From the NCBI RefSeq assembly GCF_036898465.1, contig NZ_JARUMJ010000001.1:7750001-7814000 (forward strand): a stretch of 64,000 nucleotides of DNA, written 5' to 3'. Of this stretch, positions 53,716 through 63,750 are shown piece after piece. The position numbers were made by a program, and so were the translations under genes. Numbering within the stretch: position 1 is the stretch's first letter; the number at the start of each line of letters is the position of its first letter. The notes below the pieces were generated by a model. It saw nothing but the letters and a program-made list of their open reading frames with translations, searched no databases and had not been told where the DNA came from. This DNA is from Streptomyces sp. B21-105 (GTDB taxonomy: Bacteria > Actinomycetota > Actinomycetes > Streptomycetales > Streptomycetaceae).

Positions 53716-55587
53716 ATGCGTCGCCCTGTCGCGCGGAAACTGTCGGTCCTGGCGGTCTCGGCCGCCGTGGTCACGGTGGGAGCCGCCGCGCCACCCGCCC
53801 CACCGAGAGCCCCTGTCGCCGCGGCGCCCGTCGCCGAGGCCTCCGTCACCAAGGCCCCGCTCGCCAAGCCCCCGGCCGCCAAGGTCCCGGTCGCCGTCGG
53901 CTACGGCGGAGCCGTCGCGAGCGTCGACGCGGACGCCTCGGCGGCCGGCATCGAGGTGCTGCGCAAGGGAGGCAACGCCGTCGACGCGGCCGTCGCCACC
54001 GCCGCCGCCCTCGGCGTCACCGAGCCCTACTCGGCCGGCGTCGGCGGAGGCGGCTACTTCGTCTACTACGACGCCAAGTCCCGCAGCGTGCACACCATCG
54101 ACGGCCGCGAGACGGCGCCGCTGACCGCGGACTCCGGCCTCTTTCTGGAGAACGGCAAGCCGCTCGCCTTCGCCGACGCCGTCAGCAGCGGCCTCGGCGT
54201 CGGCACCCCGGGCACCCCCGCCACCTGGGCGAGCGCCCTGTCCCGCTGGGGCAGCGAACGGCTCGGCACGGTCCTCAAGCCCGCCGAGCGCCTCGCCCGC
54301 GACGGCTTCACCGTCGACGACACCTTCCGCTCCCAGACCGCCGCCAACGAGACGCGCTTCCGCTACTTCCCCGACACCGCCGAGCTGTTCCTGCCCGGCG
54401 GTCGGCTGCCGGTCGTCGGCTCGACGTTCAAGAACCCCGATCTCGCCCGCACGTACCAGGAGTTGGGGAAGAAGGGCGTCGACGCGATCTACCGCGGCGA
54501 CCTCGGCAAGGACATCGTCACCACGGTGAACCACCCGCCCGTGGACCCGGCCTCGGGCTGGCACGCCCGGCCCGGCGACCTGTCCGTCAAGGACCTCGCG
54601 GCCTACCGGGCCAAGCTCCAGGCGCCCACCAGGACGTCGTACCGCGGCCTCGGCGTCTACTCCATCGCGCCCTCCTCCTCGGGCGGCACGACCGTCGGCG
54701 AGGCCCTCAACATCCTCGAGCGGACGAACCTGTCGAAGGCGAGCGAGACGCAGTACCTGCACCACTTCATCGAGGCCAGCAGGATCGCGTTCGCCGACCG
54801 CGGACGCTGGGTCGGCGACCCCGCCTTCGAGGACGTCCCGACGAAGCAGCTGCTGTCGCAGCGGTACGCCGACTCGCGCGCCTGCCTCATCAAGGACGAC
54901 GCCGTCCTCACCAGCCCCGTCGCGCCCGGCGACCCGCGCAGGCCGGCCGCCTGCGCCACCGGCGGCACGGCGGCCCCGACGACGTACGAGGGCGAGAACA
55001 CCACGCACCTCACCGTCGCCGACAGGTGGGGCAACGTCGTCTCCTACACGCTCACCATCGAGCAGACCGGCGGCAGCGGCATCACCGTCCCCGGCCGCGG
55101 CTTCCTCCTCAACAACGAGCTGACCGACTTCTCCTTCGCCCCGGCCGACCCGGCCGTGCACGACCCGAACCTGCCCGGCCCCGGCAAGCGGCCGCGCTCG
55201 TCCATCTCGCCGACGATCGTCCTGGACAAGCACGACAGGCCGGTCGTGGCACTGGGCTCGCCCGGCGGCGCGACCATCATCACCACCGTGCTGCAGACCC
55301 TGACCGAGTTCCTCGACCGCCGGCTGCCGCTCGTCGACGCGATCGCCGCGCCGCGCGCCAGCCAGCGCAACGCCGCCCAGACGGAGCTGGAGCCCGCCCT
55401 CTTCGACGACACCTCCCCGGGCGGCCTGCGGGCCCGGCTCGAGGCCATCGGCCACTCCTTCAAGCTCAACCCCGAGATCGGCGCGGCGACGGCCGTGCAG
55501 CGGCTGCCCGACGGCAAGTGGCTGGCCGCCGCCGAGACCGTACGGCGCGGCGGCGGATCGGCGCAGGTGGTGCACCCCGCGCGGTAA
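53716..55587 (+). CDS. ggt: Gamma-glutamyltransferase
   Basis: A 623-residue secreted N-terminal-nucleophile hydrolase that cleaves gamma-glutamyl bonds of glutathione-like compounds. The N-terminal signal (RKLSVLAVSAAVVTVGAAAP) is followed by a Pro/Ala-rich stretch, then AVASVDADASAAGIEVLRKG and GNAVDAAVATAAALGVTEP. Self-cleavage and catalysis should occur at Thr429 in ENTTHLTVAD, with SPTIVLDKH and GSPGGATIITTVLQ completing the small subunit. ATG at 53716 has GGAGGTACGG upstream. It ends nine bases before the convergent clp gene. Confidence 0.94.
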   Translation: MRRPVARKLSVLAVSAAVVTVGAAAPPAPPRAPVAAAPVAEASVTKAPLAKPPAAKVPVAVGYGGAVASVDADASAAGIEVLRKGGNAVDAAVATAAALGVTEPYSAGVGGGGYFVYYDAKSRSVHTIDGRETAPLTADSGLFLENGKPLAFADAVSSGLGVGTPGTPATWASALSRWGSERLGTVLKPAERLARDGFTVDDTFRSQTAANETRFRYFPDTAELFLPGGRLPVVGSTFKNPDLARTYQELGKKGVDAIYRGDLGKDIVTTVNHPPVDPASGWHARPGDLSVKDLAAYRAKLQAPTRTSYRGLGVYSIAPSSSGGTTVGEALNILERTNLSKASETQYLHHFIEASRIAFADRGRWVGDPAFEDVPTKQLLSQRYADSRACLIKDDAVLTSPVAPGDPRRPAACATGGTAAPTTYEGENTTHLTVADRWGNVVSYTLTIEQTGGSGITVPGRGFLLNNELTDFSFAPADPAVHDPNLPGPGKRPRSSISPTIVLDKHDRPVVALGSPGGATIITTVLQTLTEFLDRRLPLVDAIAAPRASQRNAAQTELEPALFDDTSPGGLRARLEAIGHSFKLNPEIGAATAVQRLPDGKWLAAAETVRRGGGSAQVVHPAR

Positions 55588-55596
55588 CGGGTCGGC

Positions 55597-58146
55597 TCAC
55601 AGCTCGGCGACCGGGACGGGCGGCTGGGTGCGGAACGCGAGGCGTCCGTCCTCGACCTCCACCCGCACCCGGTCGCCCTGCCCGACCCGGCCGTCGAGCA
55701 GCAGCCGCGAGAGCTGGTTGTCGACCTCGCGCTGGATGGTGCGGCGCAGCGGACGGGCGCCGTACTCGGGCTGGTAGCCGCGCTCGGCGAGCCAGTCGAC
55801 GGCCCCGTCGGCGAACTCGACGGTGACGCCCTGCGCCTGCGCCAGCCGGCGGGTGCCCTCCAGCAACAGGTCGGTGATCTGCCGCAGTTGCCCGTCGGTG
55901 AGCTGCCGGAAGACGACCACCTCGTCGATCCGGTTCAGGAACTCCGGCCGGAAGTGCTCGCGCAGCGGCCGCAGGATCCGCTCCCGCCGCGCCTCCTCGT
56001 CGGCCTCGCCGCCGCCCGGCCCGAAGCCGATGCCGGAGCCGCGGCGGGTGATCTCCTCCGAGCCCAGGTTGCTGGTCATCACGATCACGGTGTGGGTGAA
56101 GTCGACCCTGCGGCCCTGGGAGTCGGTGAGGCGGCCGTCGTCCAAAACCTGCAACAGGACGTTGAAGACGTCCGGGTGGGCCTTCTCCACCTCGTCGAGC
56201 AGCAGCAGGGAGTACGGGTGCCGGCGCACGACCTCGGTGAGCTGCCCGGCCTCCTCGTGGCCGACGTAGCCGGGCGGGGCGCCCACCAGCCGGCTGACGG
56301 TGTGCCGTTCCTGGTACTCGCTCATGTCGAGCCGGACCATCCGCTCCTCGCTGCCGAACAGTGCCTCGGCGAGCGCCCGGGCCAGCTCCGTCTTGCCGAC
56401 GCCGGTCGGGCCGAGGAACAGGAAGCTGCCGATCGGCCGGGCGGGGCTCGCGAGGCCGGCGCGGGAGCGCAGCACCGCGTCGGAGACGACCCGTACGGCC
56501 TCCTCCTGGCCGACCACCCGCTCGTGCAGATGCTCCTCGAGGGCGAGCAGCCGGTCCTTCTCCTCCTGGGTGAGGCGGGCGACGGGGATGCCGGTCTGCC
56601 GGGACACGACTTCGGCGACGGCCTCCGCGGTGACCTCCAGATGCCGGCCGTCGTCGGAGGCGTCCTCGCCGCCGGTGTCCGCGACGCGCTGGTTCAGTTC
56701 GACGATGCGGTCCCGCAGGCGGGTGGCCTCCTCGTACTGTTCGTCGGCGACCGCCCGGTCCTTGTCGCGGGCGAGCTCCTCGATCTCGCGCTCCATCGCC
56801 CGCACGTCCGTGCCCTTGGCGCGGGAGCCGAGCCGCACCCGGGCGCCGGCCTGGTCGATGAGATCGATGGCCTTGTCGGGCAGCCGGCGGTCGGTGAGGT
56901 GACGGTCGGACAGCTCCACGGCCGCCACCAGCGCCTTGTCGGCGTAACGGACCTGGTGGTGGGCCTCGTAGCGGTCGCGCAGCCCGCGCAGGATCTCCAG
57001 CGCGTCCGCGACGGACGGCTCCGGGACGAGGATCGGCTGGAAGCGGCGGGCGAGGGCCGCGTCCTTCTCGATGCGCCGGAACTCCTCCAGCGTCGTCGCC
57101 CCGACGATGTGCAGCTCGCCGCGGGCCAGCGGCGGCTTGAGGATGTTCGCCGCGTCCATCCCCCCGCTGTCGCCGCCCCCGCCCGCGCCGACGACGGTGT
57201 GCAGCTCGTCGATGAACACGATCAGCCGGTCGGAATGCGCGCGGATCTCGTCGACGATGCTGTTCAGCCGCTCCTCGAAGTCACCGCGGTAGCGGGTGCC
57301 GGCGACCACGCCCGTCAGGTCGAGGGCCACCACGCGCCGGGAGACGAGCACGTCCGGCACGTCCCCCTCGGCGATCCGCTGGGCGAGCCCCTCCACGACG
57401 GCGGTCTTGCCGACGCCGGCGTCGCCGATCAGCACCGGGTTGTTCTTGCCGCGCCGGGAGAGGACCTCGATGGTCTGCTCGATCTCGTCGTCCCGGCCGA
57501 TCACCGGGTCGATGCGCCCCTGCCGGGCCAGCTCGGTCAGGTCGCGGCCGTACCTGTCCAGGGTGGGCGTGGCCGTGGGCCGCTGACCGTCCCCGGTGCG
57601 GGCCGGCCCGCCGGTGTCCGTGGCGGTCGACGGCAGTCCGGCGGCGGCGAAGCGGGCCGCGTTGAGGATGTGCCCGGCCGCGGAGTCCGGGTTGGCGGCG
57701 AGGGCGCCCAGCACGTGCTCCGGGCCGATGTGGCCGGCGCCGCGGCTGCGGGCCATGTCGTGCGCGTCCAGCAGGGCGCGCTTGGCGGCGGGCGTCAGGG
57801 ACAGCGAGGTGGGCGGCGGCGCCTCGCCCGGCGGATGCCGCACCGGTCCCGCCCGCTCGTCTATCTCCGTCGCGAGGGAGTCCGGGTCGGCGCCCGCCCG
57901 GCTGAGCAGCGAGCGCGTGGGCTCCGCGGACAGGGCCGCCCGCAGCAGGTGCTCGGTGTCCAGGTCGCGGCTGCCGTGCTCGGCGGCGTACTGGGCGGCA
58001 CCGCGGACGAGGTCGCGCGCGGGCCTGCTGAGGAGCTGGCCGATGTCGGTCTGGCGAGGGCCGGGGCGAGGCCCGCCGAAGAAGCGGGCCAGGAACTCGC
58101 CGAAGGGGTCGCCGTAGCCCTCCGGGCCGTTGAAGCCGCTGGTCAT
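55597..58146 (-). CDS. ClpC-like AAA+ chaperone/protease ATPase
   Basis: An 849-residue Hsp100 ATPase. The first AAA module has Walker A GDAGVGKT at about 241-248 and Walker [11 protein letters not shown] short UVR-like middle segment ([19 protein letters not shown]) replaces the long ClpB coiled coil. The second AAA module has [20 protein letters not shown] and [15 protein letters not shown] loop [10 protein letters not shown] may be the ClpP-docking IGF motif. It unfolds proteins for degradation by ClpP. The N-terminus ([20 protein letters not shown]) is Gly/Phe-rich and unlike standard ClpC, so it may be a variant paralogue. Confidence 0.9.
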   Translation of the reverse strand: MTSGFNGPEGYGDPFGEFLARFFGGPRPGPRQTDIGQLLSRPARDLVRGAAQYAAEHGSRDLDTEHLLRAALSAEPTRSLLSRAGADPDSLATEIDERAGPVRHPPGEAPPPTSLSLTPAAKRALLDAHDMARSRGAGHIGPEHVLGALAANPDSAAGHILNAARFAAAGLPSTATDTGGPARTGDGQRPTATPTLDRYGRDLTELARQGRIDPVIGRDDEIEQTIEVLSRRGKNNPVLIGDAGVGKTAVVEGLAQRIAEGDVPDVLVSRRVVALDLTGVVAGTRYRGDFEERLNSIVDEIRAHSDRLIVFIDELHTVVGAGGGGDSGGMDAANILKPPLARGELHIVGATTLEEFRRIEKDAALARRFQPILVPEPSVADALEILRGLRDRYEAHHQVRYADKALVAAVELSDRHLTDRRLPDKAIDLIDQAGARVRLGSRAKGTDVRAMEREIEELARDKDRAVADEQYEEATRLRDRIVELNQRVADTGGEDASDDGRHLEVTAEAVAEVVSRQTGIPVARLTQEEKDRLLALEEHLHERVVGQEEAVRVVSDAVLRSRAGLASPARPIGSFLFLGPTGVGKTELARALAEALFGSEERMVRLDMSEYQERHTVSRLVGAPPGYVGHEEAGQLTEVVRRHPYSLLLLDEVEKAHPDVFNVLLQVLDDGRLTDSQGRRVDFTHTVIVMTSNLGSEEITRRGSGIGFGPGGGEADEEARRERILRPLREHFRPEFLNRIDEVVVFRQLTDGQLRQITDLLLEGTRRLAQAQGVTVEFADGAVDWLAERGYQPEYGARPLRRTIQREVDNQLSRLLLDGRVGQGDRVRVEVEDGRLAFRTQPPVPVAEL

Positions 58147-58523
58147 GGCGTTCCGTTCGATCGACGTGCGATGCGGTGCCGGGTGCCCTCGGCTGGGGCC
58201 TTACCCCCACCTTCGCACGGTCCCCCACCCTGGGCACGCGCAGGAAATCCCACCGGACCGGGGCCGCCGTCGTCCCGCGTCGGCGGCCCCGCACGAGTGC
58301 GCTCACGCCCGCGTGCCAGAGCCGCGGGGCCGGTCCTCGCGGCTCTGCCGGGTCCGTTCGTGCCGCGTACCGGTGTCCGGGCCGGGGGCGGGGCGTGTTG
58401 TGCTTCCGTGTCCGGGCCGGGGGCGGGGCGTGTTGTGCTTCCGCGTGTCCGGGCCCGGGGGCGGGGCGTGTTGTGCTCTGGCGTCCGGGCCGGGACCGAT
58501 CCGTCGTGCCCCCGCCGGTGCCG
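58147..58523. other. Intergenic region with tandem repeats
   Basis: About 375 bp upstream of the clp gene and downstream of map, holding the repeats at 58373. No gene recognised on either strand. It probably contains the clp promoter, but no clear box (for example a HAIR or CIRCE site) was found by eye. Confidence 0.5.
58373..58496. repeat. Tandem repeat of a 35-37 bp GC-rich unit (3.4 copies)
   Basis: Units start at 58373, 58408 and 58445 with GTGTCCGGGCCGGGGGCGGG followed by GCGTGTTGTGCTTCC, then a partial fourth unit. The first two are exact over 35 bp; the third has small changes. Not transcribed as part of a known gene. Confidence 0.9.
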
Positions 58524-59294
58524 CTACCGACGGGCGGTCAGCACTCTCGGCCCGCTGTTCGTGATCGCCACCGTGTGCTCTGCGTGGGCCGCGCGCGAGC
58601 CGTCGTTCGTGCGCAGGGTCCAGCCGTCGGGGGCCGCGTGGTAGCCGTCGGTCCCGCCCGCGATCAGCATGGGCTCGATGGCGATGACCATGCCGTGGCG
58701 GAGCGGGAGCCCGCGGCCCGGGCGGCCCTCGTTGGGGACCGCCGGGTCCTCGTGCATGTGGCGGCCGATTCCATGGCCCCCGAAGCCGTCCGGGATGCCG
58801 TAGCCCGCCGCCCGGCACACCGTGCCGATGGCGTGAGCGATGTCGCCGATGCGATTGCCGACGACCGCCGCCTCGATGCCGGCCGCCAGGGCCCGATCGG
58901 CCGTCTCGATCAGCCGGACGTCCGCCGGGAGTGCCCTGCCCACGGTGAAGCTGACCGCCGAGTCGCCCGCCCAGCCGTCCAGCTGCGCGCCGAAGTCGAG
59001 CGAGACCAGGTCGCCGTCGCGCAGCCGGTAGCGGGTGGGGATGCCGTGCACGATCGCCTCGTTCACCGACGCGCAGAGCACCGCCGGGAACGGTGTGGGC
59101 GCGAACTCCGGGCGGTAGCCGAGGAACGGCGACGTGGCGCCCGCGGCCCGCAGCACGTCGTGGGCCAGCTCGTCCAGCTCCAGCAGGGAGACGCCCACGT
59201 CGGCTGCCTCCCGCACGGTCGTCAGGGCCCGGGCGACCACCTGGCCCGCCTCGTACATGGCGTCGATCGATGAGTCCGTCTTCAGTTCCACCAT
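58524..59294 (-). CDS. map: Methionine aminopeptidase type I
   Basis: A 256-residue metalloenzyme that removes the initiator methionine. The metal ligands are visible: Asp in VSLDFGAQLDGWAGDSAV (two Asp), His in GHGIGRHMHEDP, Glu in VIAIEPML and Glu in HAEHTVAI. The start at 59294 is seven bases downstream of a TATAAT box, so the message is probably leaderless. It faces the XRE gene across a 32-bp gap and is likely under its control. Streptomycetes carry several map genes; this would be an accessory copy. Confidence 0.93.
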   Translation of the reverse strand: MVELKTDSSIDAMYEAGQVVARALTTVREAADVGVSLLELDELAHDVLRAAGATSPFLGYRPEFAPTPFPAVLCASVNEAIVHGIPTRYRLRDGDLVSLDFGAQLDGWAGDSAVSFTVGRALPADVRLIETADRALAAGIEAAVVGNRIGDIAHAIGTVCRAAGYGIPDGFGGHGIGRHMHEDPAVPNEGRPGRGLPLRHGMVIAIEPMLIAGGTDGYHAAPDGWTLRTNDGSRAAHAEHTVAITNSGPRVLTARR

Positions 59295-59304
59295 GCCAAT
59301 TATT

Positions 59305-59320
59305 ATACCGGTATTAGAAT
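59305..59320. promoter_or_regulatory. Divergent leaderless promoters with shared palindrome
   Basis: ATACCGGTAT (59305-59314) is a perfect palindrome in the 32-bp gap between map and the XRE gene. TAGAAT (59315-59320) lies six bases before the XRE ATG. On the other strand, TATAAT lies seven bases before the map ATG. Both spacings imply transcription from the A of the start codon. The palindrome would be the XRE operator. Confidence 0.65.
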
Positions 59321-59326
59321 GGCGGC

Positions 59327-59578
59327 ATGGTGCGTACCCCCCTCACCCCTGAAGAGCACGAGCGCGGCGAGCGGCTCGGCCGGCTGCTGCGCGAGGCGCG
59401 CGGCGGCCGGAGCATGGCCGAGATCGCGGCGAGCGCGGGAATCTCCGCCGAGACCCTCCGCAAGATCGAGACCGGCCGCGCGCCCACCCCGGCGTTCTTC
59501 ACCGTCGCCGCGCTTTCCCGCGTGCTCGGCCTGTCGATGGACGAGCTCGCCGGGCTGTGCTCACCGGCGGTCGTGTGA
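59327..59578 (+). CDS. XRE-family helix-turn-helix regulator
   Basis: An 83-residue single-domain regulator: GRLLREARGGRSMAEIAASA, GISAETLRKIETGRAPTPAF and FFTVAALSRVLGLSMDEL form the standard five-helix Cro/XRE fold. No extra sensing domain is present. Divergent from map, with which it shares a 32-bp promoter region; probably represses both genes. Leaderless start, no ribosome site. Confidence 0.9.
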   Translation: MVRTPLTPEEHERGERLGRLLREARGGRSMAEIAASAGISAETLRKIETGRAPTPAFFTVAALSRVLGLSMDELAGLCSPAVV

Positions 59579-59789
59579 TCCACGGCCCGTCCCCGGCCCG
59601 GCGGCTCCCGCGGCCCGGCGGCCCTTGCGGGGGCGTCCCGCACCGCGTCCGCGTGCCCGGCGCGGCCTTGGTCAAGATTGCGCCAATGTCGCCGCCGCGT
59701 CCGCTTGGAAAACTGGCCGTAGCCGCGCTGTAACACGGCTGGTGTTTTCTACGACCCGGAGGGGGTTCCGGTCGGGCGGGAGACGAACG

Positions 59790-61418
59790 ATGGCTGTGGA
59801 ACAACTTCCGGGACGTGTGCGGGAGTTCGTGAGCTACCTGAACGCGCTGCTGGCGCGCCTCGACCAGGGCGCCGGCTGGTGCGCCGTCTTCTGGCAGCGC
59901 GACCCCGACGGCATGCGGGCCTGCCTCGACGGCCATGAGGTGCCGCCCTGGGACGTCGTGGAGGCGGTGTTCCAGGACCTCGCCGCCGCCTACGGCGCCG
60001 CGGCCGCCGCGCAGGAGACACCGCGGGCCCGATCGCTGCACGCCGCCGCGCTCGCCGCCCACGACGCCCGTCCCGGTGGCCGTGACGCCCTCGGGGACCG
60101 GCTCGACGTCATGCTCCGCGAGCAGCGCTACGCCGCCGAACGGCAGGCCGACCTGGGACGCAGACTCGCCTCGGCGGCCACCAGGGAGCAGGCCGACGCC
60201 CTCCGCCTGGACCTCGCCTGGGCCCACGACGACCATGAACGGGCCACCGCCCGGTGCGCCGAGCTCCGTCACCGGATGGCCGAGGCGGACCGCCTCCCGG
60301 CAGCCGGCGCGTCCCCGGGCCGAGCCGGCCCCTCGGTCGTCGCGCACGACACACAGCACGCGCGCGACACCACACGGCACGCGCGAGACGCACCGCACGC
60401 GCACGAGACGGGCCGAGCGCGCGACGCAAGGACGGCATACGACACGCGTACGGCATACGACACGCGCGATGCCGGTGCACCCGAGGCGGGGGTCACGCCC
60501 GACCCGGCAGCCGACCGCCGGCCCGACCCGGCAGGGGACGGCCGGACCGCACCGGACTTCGACCCGTGGCTCACACCGGACTCGGCCCGCGCCCCTGCCT
60601 ACGGTCCCGCTCCGGTCCCCGCCCCCGGTCCCCCGGATCCCGCTCCCGTGCCCAAGCAGCGCAAGCGCCGCCGTGGCGGCGCTCGGTTCGCCGGCATGGC
60701 CGAGGAGGCCGACGTCGCCCCCCTCGCCGTCCCGCCCGCCGCTGCCCCCGCTCCCGGCCCGGCCGAACCCACGCCCGCGCCCGCGGCCCTCGCGCCCGCT
60801 CGCCGCACCCCGCGTGGCGCCCGCTTCGCCGGAGCGGCCGAGGCGCCGGCCGGGCCGTCGTCCGAGCCGCGGCGCGAGCCGCTGGACGCGACGTCCCGCG
60901 CGGAGACCGTCGAAGCGGTCCGGCGCCTGGTGCGCCTGCGGGCCGAAGGGCGCAGCGGCGAGGCGCACGCCCTGCTGGTCGAGCTCGCCGCGCTGCCCGC
61001 CGCCCGCATCCCGCTGCTCGCGGCCGAGCTTCAGCGGGCCGGCCTCACCGCGGACTGGACCACCCTGCTGTGGGAGGCCGCCTCCCTCCCCGCCGAGCGG
61101 CTGGTCGCCGCGGCCGACGCGCTGGTCGCGGTGGGGCGCACCGCCGACGGCGAGCAGATCCTGCGGCAGGGGGTGGCCCGGCCGGCCGACGACATCGGGC
61201 AGGACGTCCTCGGCCTGGTCCGGGACGGCCGACGGCGCGAGGCCCGCGCGCTGCTCGACGCCTACGTCCGCGTCCGCACCCCCGAGGAGGCCGCCCGCAG
61301 CGCCGCGCCGGACCCGCAGACCCTCGTCCCGCTGCTGCTCGAGGCCGCCCGGGCCGCCTCGGAGAAACATCACTGGGACCTGGTGCACGCCCTGCGGGTG
61401 GCCGGATTCACCGCTTGA
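59790..61418 (+). CDS. Large low-complexity hypothetical protein
   Basis: A 542-residue protein of unknown function. Residues about 1-165 form a helical, Ala/Arg-rich domain (LPGRVREFVSYLNALLARLDQ, GWCAVFWQRDPDGMRACLDG). Residues about 185-235 contain degenerate repeats (HARD, HAHE, AYDTRTAYDTR). A Pro/Ala-rich section with two copies of a GARFAG motif follows (TPRGARFAGAAE, RRGGARFAGMAEE). A C-terminal helical repeat domain (about 365-542) has ETVEAVRRLVRLRAEG and QILRQGVARPADDIG. ATG follows CGGGAGACGAACG. It may be a scaffold or regulator; no catalytic motif is evident. Confidence 0.8.
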   Translation: MAVEQLPGRVREFVSYLNALLARLDQGAGWCAVFWQRDPDGMRACLDGHEVPPWDVVEAVFQDLAAAYGAAAAAQETPRARSLHAAALAAHDARPGGRDALGDRLDVMLREQRYAAERQADLGRRLASAATREQADALRLDLAWAHDDHERATARCAELRHRMAEADRLPAAGASPGRAGPSVVAHDTQHARDTTRHARDAPHAHETGRARDARTAYDTRTAYDTRDAGAPEAGVTPDPAADRRPDPAGDGRTAPDFDPWLTPDSARAPAYGPAPVPAPGPPDPAPVPKQRKRRRGGARFAGMAEEADVAPLAVPPAAAPAPGPAEPTPAPAALAPARRTPRGARFAGAAEAPAGPSSEPRREPLDATSRAETVEAVRRLVRLRAEGRSGEAHALLVELAALPAARIPLLAAELQRAGLTADWTTLLWEAASLPAERLVAAADALVAVGRTADGEQILRQGVARPADDIGQDVLGLVRDGRRREARALLDAYVRVRTPEEAARSAAPDPQTLVPLLLEAARAASEKHHWDLVHALRVAGFTA

Positions 61419-61597
61419 CGGGCCGCTCCCGTTGCGCCGAACGCGCCGCGACTCACCCACAGGGGTGTGAAACGCGATCGACTCCGCGGGTTGACGACGA
61501 TGGTCTTGGCAAGGCCGTCAAGGAGGCTTACGTTCGTCCCTCTACGACCTTCGTCTACGGGTGTAGAGGCTCTGACGTCCCGTCGAAGGAGCAGCTC

Positions 61598-62440
61598 ATG
61601 GCCAACGTCGTACGTGCCGCACTGGTCCAGGCCACCTGGACCGGCGACACCGAGTCCATGGTGGCGAAACACGAGGAGCACGCCCGTGAGGCGGCCCGCC
61701 GGGGCGCGAAGATCATCGGGTTCCAGGAGGTGTTCAACGCCCCCTACTTCTGCCAGGTCCAGGAACCGGAGCACTACCGCTGGGCGGAGCCGGTCCCGGA
61801 CGGACCGACCGTGCGCCGTATGCAGGACCTGGCCCGAGAGACGGGCATGGTGATCGTCGTGCCGGTCTTCGAGGTCGAGCAGTCCGGTTTCTACTACAAC
61901 ACCGCCGCCGTGATCGACGCCGACGGCTCCTACCTCGGCAAGTACCGCAAGCACCACATCCCGCAGGTGAAGGGTTTCTGGGAGAAGTACTACTTCCGGC
62001 CGGGAAACATCGGCTGGCCCGTTTTCGAAACGGCAGTCGGCCGGGTCGGCGTGTACATCTGTTACGACCGCCATTTCCCCGAGGGCTGGCGGCAGCTGGG
62101 CCTGGGGGGCGCGCAGCTGGTCTACAACCCGTCCGCCACCCACCGCGGCCTCTCCGCCCACCTGTGGCAGCTGGAGCAGCCCGCGGCCGCCGTAGCCAAC
62201 GAGTACTTCGTCGCCGCGATCAACCGGGTCGGCGTCGAGGAGTACGGGGACAACGACTTCTACGGGACGTCGTACTTCGTCGACCCGCGCGGCAAGTTCG
62301 TCGGCGACGTCGCGAGCGACAAGGACGAGGAACTCGTGGTGCGCGACCTCGACTTCGACCTCGTCGAGGAGGTCCGGCAGCAGTGGGCCTTCTACCGCGA
62401 CCGCCGTCCCGACGCCTACGAAGGGCTGGTGCAGCCGTGA
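61598..62440 (+). CDS. Nitrilase-superfamily amidohydrolase (beta-ureidopropionase-like)
   Basis: A 280-residue carbon-nitrogen hydrolase with the Glu-Lys-Cys triad E44 (GFQEVFN), K118 (KYRKHHIP) and C155 (VYICYDRHFPEG). The sequence resembles N-carbamyl-beta-alanine/N-carbamoylputrescine amidases. Placed before a class III aminotransferase and a PucR-type regulator, it most likely hydrolyses N-carbamoyl-beta-amino acids in reductive pyrimidine degradation. Ribosome site GAAGGAG. The stop overlaps the next start by four bases. Confidence 0.9.
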   Translation: MANVVRAALVQATWTGDTESMVAKHEEHAREAARRGAKIIGFQEVFNAPYFCQVQEPEHYRWAEPVPDGPTVRRMQDLARETGMVIVVPVFEVEQSGFYYNTAAVIDADGSYLGKYRKHHIPQVKGFWEKYYFRPGNIGWPVFETAVGRVGVYICYDRHFPEGWRQLGLGGAQLVYNPSATHRGLSAHLWQLEQPAAAVANEYFVAAINRVGVEEYGDNDFYGTSYFVDPRGKFVGDVASDKDEELVVRDLDFDLVEEVRQQWAFYRDRRPDAYEGLVQP

Positions 62441-63720
62441 GCGACCTCTACGCCCGGCACCGGAGCGTCCTGCCCGACTGGCTCGCCCTCTACTACGAGG
62501 AGCCGCTGGAGATCACCCACGGCGAGGGCCGGCACGTCTGGGACTCCGAGGGAAACAAGTACCTCGACTTCTTCGGCGGCATCCTCACCACCATGACCGC
62601 GCACGCGCTGCCCGAGGTCACCAAGGCGGTCGCCGAGCAGGCCGGACGGATCGTCCACTCCTCGACGCTCTATCTCAACCGGCCCATGGTCGAACTCGCC
62701 GAGCGCATCGCCCACGTCAGCGGCATCCCCGACGCCCGGGTCTTCTTCACCACCTCGGGCACCGAAGCCAACGACACCGCGCTGCTGCTCGCCACCGCCC
62801 ACCGGCGCAGCAACACCGTGCTGGCCATGCGCAACAGTTACCACGGCCGTTCCTTCAGCGCGGTCGGCATCACCGGCAACCGCGGCTGGTCCCCGACGTC
62901 GCTGTCCCCGCTGCAGACGGTGTACGTGCACGGCGGGGTCCGCGGCCGGGGCCCCTTCGCCGGCCTCGACGACGCCGCGTTCATCGACGCCTGCGTCGCG
63001 GACCTGAAGGACCTGCTCGGCCACACCCGCCCGCCCGCCGCCCTGATCGCCGAGCCCATCCAGGGGGTCGGCGGATTCACCTCGCCGCCCGACGGCCTGT
63101 ACGCGGCCTTCCGTGAGGTGCTGGACGAACGCGGCATCCTGTGGATCGCCGACGAGGTGCAGACCGGCTGGGGCCGCACCGGCGAGCACTTCTGGGGCTG
63201 GCAGGCACACGGCCGAAACGGTCCGCCGGACATCGTCACCTTCGCCAAGGGCATCGGCAACGGCATGTCCGTCGGCGGCGTCATCGCCCGCTCCGAGATC
63301 ATGAACTGCCTGGACGCCAACAGCATCTCCACCTTCGGCGGCACCCAGATCACCATGGCGGCCGCCCTCGCCAACCTCTCCTACCTGCTGGAACACGACC
63401 TCCAGGGCAACGCCCGGCGGGTCGGCGGGATGCTCATCGAGCGGCTGCGGGCCGCCACCGCCCAGGATCCGGGCGTGCGGGAGGTGCGCGGGCGCGGCCT
63501 CATGATCGGCGTCGAGCTGACCCGGCCGGGTACCGGCCTGGCCGACCCGGACCGGGCGTCCGCCGTGCTGGAGGCGGCCCGCGCCGACGGGCTGCTGATC
63601 GGCAAGGGCGGCGGTCACGACACCAGCGCCCTGCGCGTCGCACCCCCGTTGTCCCTGACCGTGGCGGAGGCCGAAGAGGGCGCCGCCATCCTCGAGAGCG
63701 CGCTGAGGAGCACGCGATAG
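62437..63720 (+). CDS. Class III PLP-dependent aminotransferase
   Basis: A 427-residue fold-type I aminotransferase. VWDSEGNKYLDFFGGILTTM is the N-terminal signature, FFTTSGTEANDTALLLA binds the cofactor phosphate, ADEVQTGWGRTG contains the PLP-ring Asp, and the Schiff-base Lys is K271 in TFAKGIGNG. It resembles beta-alanine/beta-aminoisobutyrate-pyruvate aminotransferases. The GTG start overlaps the nitrilase stop (GTGA), so they form an operon; a role in beta-amino acid use fits. Confidence 0.92.
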   Translation: MSDLYARHRSVLPDWLALYYEEPLEITHGEGRHVWDSEGNKYLDFFGGILTTMTAHALPEVTKAVAEQAGRIVHSSTLYLNRPMVELAERIAHVSGIPDARVFFTTSGTEANDTALLLATAHRRSNTVLAMRNSYHGRSFSAVGITGNRGWSPTSLSPLQTVYVHGGVRGRGPFAGLDDAAFIDACVADLKDLLGHTRPPAALIAEPIQGVGGFTSPPDGLYAAFREVLDERGILWIADEVQTGWGRTGEHFWGWQAHGRNGPPDIVTFAKGIGNGMSVGGVIARSEIMNCLDANSISTFGGTQITMAAALANLSYLLEHDLQGNARRVGGMLIERLRAATAQDPGVREVRGRGLMIGVELTRPGTGLADPDRASAVLEAARADGLLIGKGGGHDTSALRVAPPLSLTVAEAEEGAAILESALRSTR

Positions 63721-63750
63721 CGCAGGCCTGAGCCAAGGGAACACATCACC

